Shown here in pieces: positions 8,163-16,748 of a DNA stretch of 64,000 nucleotides (position 1 is its first letter; the number at the start of each line of letters is the position of its first letter). Under the pieces are notes generated by a model. It was given only the letters and a program-made list of their open reading frames with translations, searched no databases and was not told the DNA's origin. Location: contig JAITQA010000075.1 of the NCBI GenBank assembly GCA_031289145.1, positions 43,643 to 107,642 on the forward strand, read 5' to 3'. This DNA is from Dysgonamonadaceae bacterium (GTDB lineage: Bacteria > Bacteroidota > Bacteroidia > Bacteroidales > Azobacteroidaceae). A program made the translations under genes and the position numbers.

Positions 8163-10241
8163 ATGAAAGAGTTACCATTTAAAGCCTATGAAGGTAAAGA
8201 GCAGTATATTTTTATCAGTTATGCTCACATAAATTCGGAAATGGTTTTTCCGATTATCAGACAATTGAATGATATGGGATACCGTATTTGGTACGATGAA
8301 GGAATTGATCCCGGAAGCGAGTGGCCGGAATCCATTGCAGAGCATCTGTCAAGAGCCCGTGCGGTAATCCTTTTTATTTCGCCTGAATCAATGGCATCGG
8401 ATAACGTGCGAAGAGAAATCACGTTTGCACTGAATTTTCGGAAATTGATGCTGAGCGTTTATCTGAAACCGACAGAGCTGTCACCCGGAATGATCCTTCA
8501 ATTGGGCACAATTCAGGCTATTTTCTATTACCAGTACAAAACCGATGCGGCGTTTTTTGAGAAATTGCTCAAGTCTGTTCCGACAGAGCTGAAGGAGGAA
8601 ACAAAAGTAGCAGTACCGAAAAAATCAATAGAAATAGTAGCGACTGAATGGCAGAAAAAGCCAGATGATACAGAGGCTGTAAAAATTACGGAATTTGATC
8701 CAAAAGGAATTGTCCTGCCGTTTATGCCTACCGGAACAGCCACCCTGACATTGAAATCCGGAGAGGTATTAAATGCGCCGGTTAATACGTTGATTGTTCC
8801 AAAAAACAATGCAAATTTTGCCGGTATGTCTTTTCAAGATGGAACAACTAATAGCAACTACTATTATGGCGCCGGCGAAAATTTCTATCCGTTTAAGGAT
8901 ATAAAATCCTTTGAAGTTTCTCCTATAAATGACAAGTTGGGTATTACTATGAATTTGTTGGACGGAACCAGGGAGTTCAGGGAAAGCAACTCTTTTGATC
9001 TTGAAATGCTGGTAAAACAAAGCTGTAAAAAGATTTCCTTATCCGAGATTACTTCGGTCATGTTTGACCATAATACACATATACAAGAAGATGTGAACCT
9101 GTCTCTCATTACAACAACAGATGGAATTTCTTTTTATACGCCAACAGCAATGCTTACGTATGTGGATATTTTAACAAGTGGTTATATCCCACATAGCGTA
9201 AGATTTTCCGGCATAACAAGATATAAGAATGTAATTGAATTTCGTAAATTCAAATCTATTATTTTCAAAAAAGAAAATGCATCGTTGAAGTTACTATATG
9301 AATTGAAATCCGGTCTTTCGGAAGAATTGGACAAAACGCAATACTATAATCAAAATATAATAGGCGTCAACCAGTATGGCTGTTTTGCCTTGTTATTTAC
9401 ACAAATCGAACGCATTGATATATTTGGTCCCCAAAATGAGAATGCACCTTTGCCTACACCTTTGCCTTATGTTAAATGGCCGGAGACAACCAACAGCAAA
9501 GTCCGGTTTTATGGGGAAGGTTGTGCTGAAATTACAACCGTTTCTGGCGACAAATATAAATGTCCGGCAAATGCAATGTATGCGCTTACTTCTACCACCA
9601 GATTTTATCTAACCAGCGTCAATGCAAACAGCTATATTACGATTTATAATAAGGATAAGTCCAACAATGATCATAAAAATATTTCATTTTCGGATATTTC
9701 TACTATGAGAAGAAAGAAGGATGATGGAGATAATTATTTTACTGAAGTGGAGGATGTTTCAGGTGTTCAAATACAGGGCACAATCGGTGGGTCTGCTTCA
9801 AGTTTATATCCGATGCTTGTTTTTCCCAAGATCGAAAAACGTGGAACAATCCGCTTAATAGATGTAAAGGAAATTGTTTTAGACCATGATGCTGTCGCTC
9901 CAGAGGTAAAGGTATCAACTATTTATTCCAGCGATGGTAAAATAATTTCTATTCCGAAAGGATGCATAACTTTTTCCGACAATTCTGGAAAATCTTATCC
10001 GGGTAGTTGTTTCCGGCTTCCAACAGGCAACTACATTGAAATTGACCGCCTCAAACGCATGGTGATATATGAACAGAAATCAGGTGAAAATGATATACAG
10101 AACTGGCTTGTTTTCGAATGTGACGATTTTTATGGCGCATTTCCATTGACAAATCTTGACCAATATACTCTGTTTGGAACAGATTCCTTTGGGTTAGTCA
10201 CGCTGGGAGCCGTTAGTTGGAAAATGATTGATATGAGATAA
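8163..10241 (+). CDS. TIR-domain protein with repetitive beta-rich C-terminal region (cassette gene 2, likely effector)
   Basis: A 692-residue protein. Residues about 12-140 are a bacterial TIR domain: YIFISYAH, IWYDEGIDPGSEWPESI, VILFISPESMASDNVRREI. The glutamate at position 85 (VRREITFAL) aligns with the catalytic glutamate of NAD-cleaving TIR domains such as SARM1, so the domain could be an active NADase. Residues about 180-690 carry no domain I recognise but contain repeats of the type LTLKSGEVLNAP, TTTDGISFYTP, TTVSGDKYKCP and YSSDGKIISIP, each followed by I.F..I-like strands. No signal peptide or membrane helix is seen. It follows the AAA-RyR gene by 24 bases. TIR effectors paired with a sensor ATPase usually deplete NAD on phage infection; that is inference by analogy. 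Confidence 0.85.
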   Translation: MKELPFKAYEGKEQYIFISYAHINSEMVFPIIRQLNDMGYRIWYDEGIDPGSEWPESIAEHLSRARAVILFISPESMASDNVRREITFALNFRKLMLSVYLKPTELSPGMILQLGTIQAIFYYQYKTDAAFFEKLLKSVPTELKEETKVAVPKKSIEIVATEWQKKPDDTEAVKITEFDPKGIVLPFMPTGTATLTLKSGEVLNAPVNTLIVPKNNANFAGMSFQDGTTNSNYYYGAGENFYPFKDIKSFEVSPINDKLGITMNLLDGTREFRESNSFDLEMLVKQSCKKISLSEITSVMFDHNTHIQEDVNLSLITTTDGISFYTPTAMLTYVDILTSGYIPHSVRFSGITRYKNVIEFRKFKSIIFKKENASLKLLYELKSGLSEELDKTQYYNQNIIGVNQYGCFALLFTQIERIDIFGPQNENAPLPTPLPYVKWPETTNSKVRFYGEGCAEITTVSGDKYKCPANAMYALTSTTRFYLTSVNANSYITIYNKDKSNNDHKNISFSDISTMRRKKDDGDNYFTEVEDVSGVQIQGTIGGSASSLYPMLVFPKIEKRGTIRLIDVKEIVLDHDAVAPEVKVSTIYSSDGKIISIPKGCITFSDNSGKSYPGSCFRLPTGNYIEIDRLKRMVIYEQKSGENDIQNWLVFECDDFYGAFPLTNLDQYTLFGTDSFGLVTLGAVSWKMIDMR

Positions 10242-10301
10242 AAATATACAACAGAAAGGAAAGGGTGGACACGAGGGTGATACTGCGTAACATCATCATA
10301 C

Positions 10302-10345
10302 GGAAGGCAAAAGCGCCGCCCTTGTGGACATAACATCTGCCTTCC
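10302..10345 (+). terminator. Weak hairpin after the TIR gene
   Basis: GGAAGGCA (10302-10309) and TGCCTTCC (10338-10345) form a perfect 8-bp stem with a 28-base loop, followed by CGCTTTATTTTC. It lies between the convergent TIR and amidohydrolase genes. The long loop and poor T-tract make it a weak terminator call. Confidence 0.35.
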
Positions 10346-10366
10346 CGCTTTATTTTCGAGTGCCGC

Positions 10367-12049
10367 TCAATCGTTCAATCCTCCGGCCACTATTTTCCCA
10401 CCCAATACGGTCATCACCGCTTGGGTGTCTTTTATATCATCTATTTCGCAAGTCATAATATCTCTGTCAAGCACTACGAAATCGGCGAATTTACCTGCTT
10501 CGAGAGAACCTTTCAGTTTTTCGCCGAACATGGCGTACGCACCCCAAATGGTGAACGATTTTAATGCCTCTTCGCGCGTCATACAGAGCTGGGGAAACCA
10601 GCCGCCTTCCGGCTCGCCTTGCAGGTTTTGGCGTGTCACAGCCGCATAAAATCCATGATAAGGATTTACGTATTCAACAGGCGCATCCGATCCGTTGGGA
10701 ATAATTCCGCCTTTGTCTATGATCGTACGCCAAGCGTATGAGTTGAGCGCACGCGAAACGCCAATCCTTGATTCGACAAAAGGCATGTCGGATGTTGCGT
10801 GAACCGTCTGCATGGACGCAATGATGCTGTCTTGTACCAAGCGGTTAAAATCATCCGGATGCACGCTCTGAAAATGTTCTATCCGGTAACGGTGGTCGGT
10901 CAATGGATTTTCTTTCAGCGCTTTTTCGTAAATAGCAATCGTTTGCTTGACGGCGGCATCGCCAATGGCATGTGTTGCCACCTGAAAACCTTCTTCACGC
11001 GCTCGCTTCACAAGTTGATAAAATGCTTCGTCCGTATAGCGCAGATTGCCGATATGGCCTTTCCTGTCATCGTACTCCTCAAGGAACCATGCGCTCCGTG
11101 AGCCTAAAGATCCATCGGTATATAATTTTACGCAATTGATGGACAAACGGCCATCGAATAAATCAAGCGCCGGTTTATTGCCATCGTTGAGGTAGATAAT
11201 ATCTTCGTCAACATCCAGCAATTCGTAGGCTCTGACCTGAAGCAGGCCTTTGGAATAAGCATTCTTCAGCAATTTGATATTCTCGCAGTTCGTACCCGCA
11301 TCCAGCAGCGAGGTGATGCCAAAACCCAAAACCTCCTTATCTGCCCGTTGATAAAAACTCAACTTTCGCTCATCCGATGGCTGGGTTAATTTTTCGATTA
11401 CCCAGTCCATGGCGGTGTCCGTCAGGACTCCACTCGGTTCTCCGGAAGCATTGCGTATAATTTCACCGCCTTGCGGATCAGGTGTGGCCGCGGTGATTTG
11501 GGCGATTTCCAAGGCCTTGGAATTTACCCAAGCCGAATGACCATCCTTACGAATGAGGTAAACAGGATGATCCGGCGCTACCGCATCCAAATCTTCCTTG
11601 GTTGGCCATTGCGCATTGGGCCACACCTCGTGCGACCATCCGGAACCGACAATCCAATCTCCCGGCTGCGTTTTCTTTACTTCCGCTGCCAAGGCTTGCA
11701 AAATATCCGCTTTCGGTTTTTCATAAATGTCTATCTGCATCAACGATTCGCCCAAATCCATATAATGCAGGTGACTGTCGATAAGACCGGGAATGATAGT
11801 TTTTCCCTTCAAATCAACCACTTGCGTTTGTTTTCCTTTCATTTTCTCCACAGCTTCGGCATCATCCCCCACATACAGAATCTTATCCTGTTTCAAGGCA
11901 ATAATGGAAACTTTTGAAAAATGCTTGTCTACCGTATAAATATTTCCATTCATAAAAATGGTATCCGCCTTGCCGGTATCAGAACTGCAGGACATTAACA
12001 AAACTGTTGTAACCATAACCAAACCCATCCAAAGAAATTGCTTATTCAT
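10367..12049 (-). CDS. YtcJ-like amidohydrolase, lipoprotein
   Basis: A 560-residue amidohydrolase (family 3, YtcJ-like) with a lipoprotein signal: hydrophobic segment followed by LLMSCSSD, so Cys21 is the likely lipidated residue. The metal-dependent fold is shown by TIIPGLIDSHLHYMD (HxH), a THAIGDAAV motif, the RIEHFQ segment and NGSDAPVEYVNPYHGF near the C-terminus. Family members act on N-substituted amino acids, amidines or related bonds; the substrate here is unknown. It lies downstream of the arabinose genes on the same strand but has its own promoter-like sequence, so I regard it as a separate unit. Confidence 0.9.
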   Translation of the reverse strand: MNKQFLWMGLVMVTTVLLMSCSSDTGKADTIFMNGNIYTVDKHFSKVSIIALKQDKILYVGDDAEAVEKMKGKQTQVVDLKGKTIIPGLIDSHLHYMDLGESLMQIDIYEKPKADILQALAAEVKKTQPGDWIVGSGWSHEVWPNAQWPTKEDLDAVAPDHPVYLIRKDGHSAWVNSKALEIAQITAATPDPQGGEIIRNASGEPSGVLTDTAMDWVIEKLTQPSDERKLSFYQRADKEVLGFGITSLLDAGTNCENIKLLKNAYSKGLLQVRAYELLDVDEDIIYLNDGNKPALDLFDGRLSINCVKLYTDGSLGSRSAWFLEEYDDRKGHIGNLRYTDEAFYQLVKRAREEGFQVATHAIGDAAVKQTIAIYEKALKENPLTDHRYRIEHFQSVHPDDFNRLVQDSIIASMQTVHATSDMPFVESRIGVSRALNSYAWRTIIDKGGIIPNGSDAPVEYVNPYHGFYAAVTRQNLQGEPEGGWFPQLCMTREEALKSFTIWGAYAMFGEKLKGSLEAGKFADFVVLDRDIMTCEIDDIKDTQAVMTVLGGKIVAGGLND

Positions 12050-12072
12050 AAATTTATATTTTTAATGATTTG

Positions 12073-12080
12073 CAAAAGTA
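12073..12080 (-). promoter_or_regulatory. -7 promoter element for the amidohydrolase gene
   Basis: Read on the minus strand, TACTTTTG at 12080-12073 fits TAnnTTTG and lies 24 bases before the ATG at 12049. A TTTG at 12098-12095 is nearer than the usual 19 bases, so the -33 box is doubtful. Confidence 0.4.
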
Positions 12081-12201
12081 ATAAAAATATCGGACAAATT
12101 ACTTCCCCACCCTCTAACATATATGCCCGACATACAAAAACGAGAGGAAGTATTTCACAACACTCCCTCTCCAACCGTTATTGATTAACATAAAAAAACT
12201 A

Positions 12202-13881
12202 TTACCAAAAATAAATATAAAATAGAACTGTAAAACTTAATATCACAACGGTATGAATTACATCCCATTTATCCCAGCTTGCACGTGTAGCAGCTTTTTG
12301 ATCCGGACTTACAGAACCGAAAGTCAGTCCTTTGATCTGTTCCTCCGGTGCAGATGGCGTAAATAAGCTGACAAGGATAATTACTACTATGCAGAAAAGG
12401 AACATTCCACCACAGAAAAACAACCAATTCACATCGTAAAAAAGATATTTGAACCAGCTACTGCTTGTGACAACGCTTTCCGAACTATAAATTACTTTTG
12501 CGCCCAAACGGGTAATACCGATGATAAAACCGGTAATCAATCCCCACATACCTCCTTTGGGCGTGATTCTTTTTGAACTGATTCCCAATAAAAAAGCGGC
12601 TGCAATTCCCGGAGCCAAAACCGATTGAACATCCTGCAAGTAATTATACAATACCGATCCTACACTCTTCATCACCGGAATCCAAAGAATGCCAAGCACA
12701 ACGATTACAACCGTGGCCATCCGGCCAACATATAAAAGTGTCTTTTCGGGAGCCGCAGGTTTGAATTTTTTGTAAAAATCAATGGTGAACAACATGGCAG
12801 ACGAGTTGAACAGCGAAGCCAAAGAACTCATCAAGGCAGCTAAGATTCCGCAGACTACCAAACCTTTCACACCGGCAGGCAACAACTTGGCTACCAAAGT
12901 CGGGAACGCGGCATCTGCCGAACTCAATTGAAAGACTTCTCCATTTACCAGAATACCGTTTTTCATCATGGCGTAAGCAATCATACCCGGAATAAGAAAT
13001 AAGAATACAGGCGTCAATTTCAGGTAAGCGCCAAAAATCGCTCCCCTACGCGCTTGCTTTTCATCTTTTCCGGAAAGCACTCGTTGCACAATGTATTGGT
13101 CGGTACACCAATACCAGAAACCGATAATCGAAGAGCCGATTAATACACCTAACCACGGGTAATTGGCATCGCGATTATTGCGAATCAAGTTGGTCATTGT
13201 TTCGCCGTATTCATTGACAGGCGTTGCGCGGCAAGCCTCCAGCACCTGTTCCCAACCACCTACGGCTTTCAAGCCCAAAACAAGGATAATCATCGAACCC
13301 AATAACAAAATCGGCGTTTGCAAAACAGAAGTATACAACACTGATTTCATTCCTCCGATAATCGTATAAAGCGCTGTTATTAAAACCAATCCAATAGCGG
13401 CAATCCAAAAAAAGTCAATTCCCCAGATTTCCTGTATACCGAACACTTCTTTGAAAACAAGCCCGCCGGCATAAACGGTTACCGCTACTTTGGTCAGCAC
13501 ATAACTTACCAAAGAAATAATCGACAGAATGGTACGGGATTCTTTATTGTAGCGTTTTTCCAAAAATTCCGGCATGGTATACACCATACTGCGGGAATAG
13601 AACGGAACGAACACCCAACCGAGAATCAATATCATCCAACCTTGTATTTCCCAGTGAGCCATAGCCATACCACTGGAAGCGCCTGCTCCGGCCAAACCAA
13701 TCAAGTGTTCCGACCCAATGTTGGAGGCAAAAATAGATGCACCGATAGCCAGCCATGTAGCATCCTTACCGGCCAAGAAATAATCGCCCGAAGTATTTTG
13801 CTTTTGCTTAAAAACCCAAACAACGACAGCGATGAGCACCAAGGCAAATACGCCTATGACAATCCAATCTAATGTTAACAT
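12202..13881 (-). CDS. Sodium:solute symporter (SSS/SGLT family), probable arabinose transporter
   Basis: A 559-residue integral membrane protein with about 13-14 hydrophobic segments. It begins MLTLDWIVIGVFALVLIAVVV, has FLAGKDATWLAIGASIFASNIGSEHLIGLAG in the conserved early helices of the SSS family, and AALMSSLASLFNSSAMLFTIDFY in the sodium-site region. The family couples sodium entry to sugar uptake. It is the last gene of the arabinose cluster, 22 bases after the mutarotase gene, so arabinose is the natural substrate guess; the sequence alone cannot prove sugar specificity. Confidence 0.92.
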   Translation of the reverse strand: MLTLDWIVIGVFALVLIAVVVWVFKQKQNTSGDYFLAGKDATWLAIGASIFASNIGSEHLIGLAGAGASSGMAMAHWEIQGWMILILGWVFVPFYSRSMVYTMPEFLEKRYNKESRTILSIISLVSYVLTKVAVTVYAGGLVFKEVFGIQEIWGIDFFWIAAIGLVLITALYTIIGGMKSVLYTSVLQTPILLLGSMIILVLGLKAVGGWEQVLEACRATPVNEYGETMTNLIRNNRDANYPWLGVLIGSSIIGFWYWCTDQYIVQRVLSGKDEKQARRGAIFGAYLKLTPVFLFLIPGMIAYAMMKNGILVNGEVFQLSSADAAFPTLVAKLLPAGVKGLVVCGILAALMSSLASLFNSSAMLFTIDFYKKFKPAAPEKTLLYVGRMATVVIVVLGILWIPVMKSVGSVLYNYLQDVQSVLAPGIAAAFLLGISSKRITPKGGMWGLITGFIIGITRLGAKVIYSSESVVTSSSWFKYLFYDVNWLFFCGGMFLFCIVVIILVSLFTPSAPEEQIKGLTFGSVSPDQKAATRASWDKWDVIHTVVILSFTVLFYIYFW

Positions 13882-13903
13882 ATTTTGAATTATAAATTAT
13901 GAG

Positions 13904-15055
13904 TTAGTTGATGCCAAATTTATAAACCGTGCGACTTGTATATTTTTCACCGGGATTCAATCTTGTAGAAGGAAATTCCGGATAATTGGGGGAATCGGGA
14001 TAATGTTGCGTTTCTAAACATAAACCGGTCCGTTTTTGATAAACTACCTGTTTTTTACCGGTTAACGTGCCGTCCAGAAAATTACCCGTATAGAATTGTA
14101 CGGCAGGTTCCGTTGTATAAACTTCCATACTGATTCCGGTGGAAGGGCTGATTAATTTACAAGCAAGACTATCCTCCGTGTTGGTATCCCTGAAAACCCA
14201 ATTGTGGTCATACCCCATTCCAAACTGCATTTGTTGCGAATCGTCATCTATCCGGGCGCCGATTTCCGTTGGGGTCGTGAAATCGAAAGCCGTATGCACA
14301 ACTTCAGCTATTTCCCCTGTGGGAATCAATGCCGCATCAACCGGCGTAAAACGGTCGGCATTGAGGTAAAGAATGTGGTCTAAAATTGTATTTTCCGGAT
14401 TACCGGACAGATTAAAATACGAATGATTCGTCAGGTTAATCACTGTCGGTTTATCCGTAGTCGCCTCATAAGCAATCGCAAGGGCATTATCTTCCCGCAA
14501 TTGATAAGTCACTTTCACTTGCAAGTTTCCCGGATATCCATTGTCCCCGTCCGGAGAAATATACGTACAGACAGCTGTTTGTGCATCAATTGATTGAATA
14601 TCAAACGGCTGATATTGAAATCCGGTGATTCCGCCATGCAGGGAGTTTTCTTCGTTGTTGATAGTCAATTGATAAGGGGTTCCATCCAATGTGAATTTTC
14701 CTTTTGCAATCCGGTTGCCGTAACGTCCGATAGCAGCGCCAAAATCGGTTTTATTATGCAGGTAGCTGTCGATATTGTCAAAACCCAAAACGACGTCCTG
14801 TTGATTGCCTTCTTTGTCGGGAACTGTTATTGAAACAATTCGGGCGCCAAAGTTGGTGATGCAAACTTCCATGCCACCGGCGTTTTTCAGCACATACAAA
14901 TGATTTTCTTTTCCATCCGTTTTGCCTGAAAACTTTAAAGAATCAAGCCCGGATAAACTTATATCAGAGACAAATGTTTCTTCTTTTTGTCCCGCTTTTT
15001 TGCAAGAAACAAAAAGAATGGAGCATAGCAGCAAAATTCCAATAATGTGTTTCAT
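13904..15055 (-). CDS. galM: Aldose 1-epimerase (mutarotase), lipoprotein
   Basis: A 383-residue mutarotase. I start at the ATG at 15055 because MKHIIGILLLCSILFVSCKK gives a clean lipoprotein signal (VSC lipobox, Cys18) and leaves one base after the araB stop; a start 33 bases upstream would overlap araB. Signatures of the galactose-mutarotase fold are GARIVSITVPDKEGN, GRYGNRIAKGKF, TNHSYFNLSG and GYDHNWVFRD. It speeds interconversion of alpha and beta sugar anomers, here presumably arabinose at the cell surface or periplasm before uptake by the adjacent symporter. Confidence 0.92.
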   Translation of the reverse strand: MKHIIGILLLCSILFVSCKKAGQKEETFVSDISLSGLDSLKFSGKTDGKENHLYVLKNAGGMEVCITNFGARIVSITVPDKEGNQQDVVLGFDNIDSYLHNKTDFGAAIGRYGNRIAKGKFTLDGTPYQLTINNEENSLHGGITGFQYQPFDIQSIDAQTAVCTYISPDGDNGYPGNLQVKVTYQLREDNALAIAYEATTDKPTVINLTNHSYFNLSGNPENTILDHILYLNADRFTPVDAALIPTGEIAEVVHTAFDFTTPTEIGARIDDDSQQMQFGMGYDHNWVFRDTNTEDSLACKLISPSTGISMEVYTTEPAVQFYTGNFLDGTLTGKKQVVYQKRTGLCLETQHYPDSPNYPEFPSTRLNPGEKYTSRTVYKFGIN

Positions 15056-15056
15056 A

Positions 15057-16748
15057 TTATATAATTTGATTTTCTGTAAATTTTCCAATTGTCAGGTACT
15101 TTTTGTATAAGTCCAGATACAATTGATGATTTTCTTCATTGGGAATATATTCATAAGCAAATCCATGTCCCATAGCCGCTTGTGCCTCTTCTACCGTAGC
15201 ATATACGTCGGCAGCGACTGTTGCAAACATGGCCGCTCCAAAAGCGCAGGCCTGTTCAATACGCGCCACTTTGATAGGCATTCCCAGCACATCGGCTAAG
15301 GTTTGCATCACAAAGGGCGATTTCAGGGAGATACCACCGATGCCAATCACCTCTTTTATTTCGATGCCATTTTCTAAGAAACGGTCGACAATGGCTTTTG
15401 AACCGTAAGCGGTAGCTTCAACTAAAGCTCTGAAAATCAGCGGAGCTGAACTTGCCAAAGTCAAACCGGTGATGGTCCCTTTCAGCAACTGGTTGGCATC
15501 AGGCGTTCTTCGTCCGTTCATCCAGTCGGTAGCGATCAGCGTACTTTCCGAAACCGGAATTTTTTCGGCTGCCAAACTTAGTTCCGGTATCAAATTTTCG
15601 GCTATTTCCTCGATTAATTTTTCTTTTGTTGCCGCATCTAATAAATTTGATTTTCCGATGATAGTGTCAACCGGCCATTCCAGTACGCGCTTGAACCAGG
15701 CATAAATATCACCGAAACCCGACTGTCCGGCTTCCAAACCAATCAAACCCGGAATAACCGAACCATCTACCTGTCCACAGATACCCGGAATCAGTTTGTC
15801 ACCGATTTCTTCGGACGGAACCACCATTATATCACAGGTGGAAGTGCCGATTACCCGCACAAAAGCGCCCGGCTTAATTTGAGCGCCAACCGCCCCGAAA
15901 TGACAGTCAAAAGCCCCCACCCCAACGGCTACATTTGTTGTAAGTCCCAATCGTTTAGCCCATTCTTCCGTCAGGTAACCGACCCGTGTATCGGCCGGAT
16001 AGGTTTCTTCGAACAAGTGTGCACGGAATCCGGTCAAAAGCGGGTCAAGTGCGGTCAGAAATTCTTCTGACGGCAAGCCGTTCCATGTGGAATGCCACAA
16101 GGCTTTGTGTCCTGCCGCGCAACGGCTGCGAATGATTTTCTCAGGAGCGGTATTTCCTGTAATCAAAGCAGGCAGCCAATCGCAATGTTCAATCCACGAA
16201 TATGCCTTTGTCAGTAGAGACGGGGCATGCCCCGTCTTTACATCATCCCTGAGCACGTGCAACATTTTCGCCCAGACCCATTCGGAGGAGTAAATACCAC
16301 CTTCATAAGCTGTATAATCAATTTTCCATTCCTTGGCCAAGCGATTGATTTCCGCTGCTTCCCTGATAGCTGTATGGTCTTTCCACAATACAAACATCGC
16401 ATTGGGATTTTCCGCAAATGCAGGGAGTAAGGCCAAAGGCAAACCTGTTTCGTCTATCAATACCGGCGTCGAACCCGTGGTGTCAAATGCAATACCGACC
16501 ACTTTCTCGGCCGTTCCCGCAGGAGATTCCGACAAGGCTTGCTTGATTGCACCTTCCATGGTATCAAGATAATCCAGCGGGTGTTGACGGTATTGATTGG
16601 CCTGCGGACGACAATATTTTCCCGCCATCCAGCGAGGATAATAATGCACGGCGGAAGCGATTTCTTCCCCGTTTGCCGAATTAACTATTACCGCGCGGCA
16701 TGAGTCGGTGCCATAATCCAATCCTATAACATATTTCATAATGCTCAT
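15057..16748 (-). CDS. araB: Ribulokinase
   Basis: A 563-residue FGGY-family kinase that phosphorylates L-ribulose to L-ribulose-5-phosphate. The N-terminal phosphate-binding loop is VIGLDYGTDSCRAVIVN; other landmarks are GAFDCHFGAVGA, RVIGTSTCDIMV and the adenosine motif GIGGISLKSPFVMQTLADV. The start overlaps the araA stop (ATGA), so the two are translationally coupled. Near residues 165-180 the protein reads VKTGHAPSLLT, translated from a 28-base palindrome (16214-16241) that looks like an in-frame inserted repeat between the HVLRDD helix and AYSWIEHCDW. The rest of the protein is normal, so the enzyme is probably functional. Confidence 0.95.
   Translation of the reverse strand: MSIMKYVIGLDYGTDSCRAVIVNSANGEEIASAVHYYPRWMAGKYCRPQANQYRQHPLDYLDTMEGAIKQALSESPAGTAEKVVGIAFDTTGSTPVLIDETGLPLALLPAFAENPNAMFVLWKDHTAIREAAEINRLAKEWKIDYTAYEGGIYSSEWVWAKMLHVLRDDVKTGHAPSLLTKAYSWIEHCDWLPALITGNTAPEKIIRSRCAAGHKALWHSTWNGLPSEEFLTALDPLLTGFRAHLFEETYPADTRVGYLTEEWAKRLGLTTNVAVGVGAFDCHFGAVGAQIKPGAFVRVIGTSTCDIMVVPSEEIGDKLIPGICGQVDGSVIPGLIGLEAGQSGFGDIYAWFKRVLEWPVDTIIGKSNLLDAATKEKLIEEIAENLIPELSLAAEKIPVSESTLIATDWMNGRRTPDANQLLKGTITGLTLASSAPLIFRALVEATAYGSKAIVDRFLENGIEIKEVIGIGGISLKSPFVMQTLADVLGMPIKVARIEQACAFGAAMFATVAADVYATVEEAQAAMGHGFAYEYIPNEENHQLYLDLYKKYLTIGKFTENQII
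16214..16241. repeat. 28-base palindromic element inside araB
   Basis: The arms GTAGAGACGGGGCA and TGCCCCGTCTTTAC pair with a single mismatch over the full length and no loop. It is in frame within araB and adds residues rather than breaking the gene. A GC-rich palindrome ending in GTAGAGACG/CGTCTCTAC resembles dispersed small palindromes found in many bacterial genomes. I see no second copy in this window. Confidence 0.7.

Noticed and set aside
15469..15705. Several plus-strand open frames of 60-100 codons across the arabinose genes
   Set aside because: All are shadows of well-conserved minus-strand genes.
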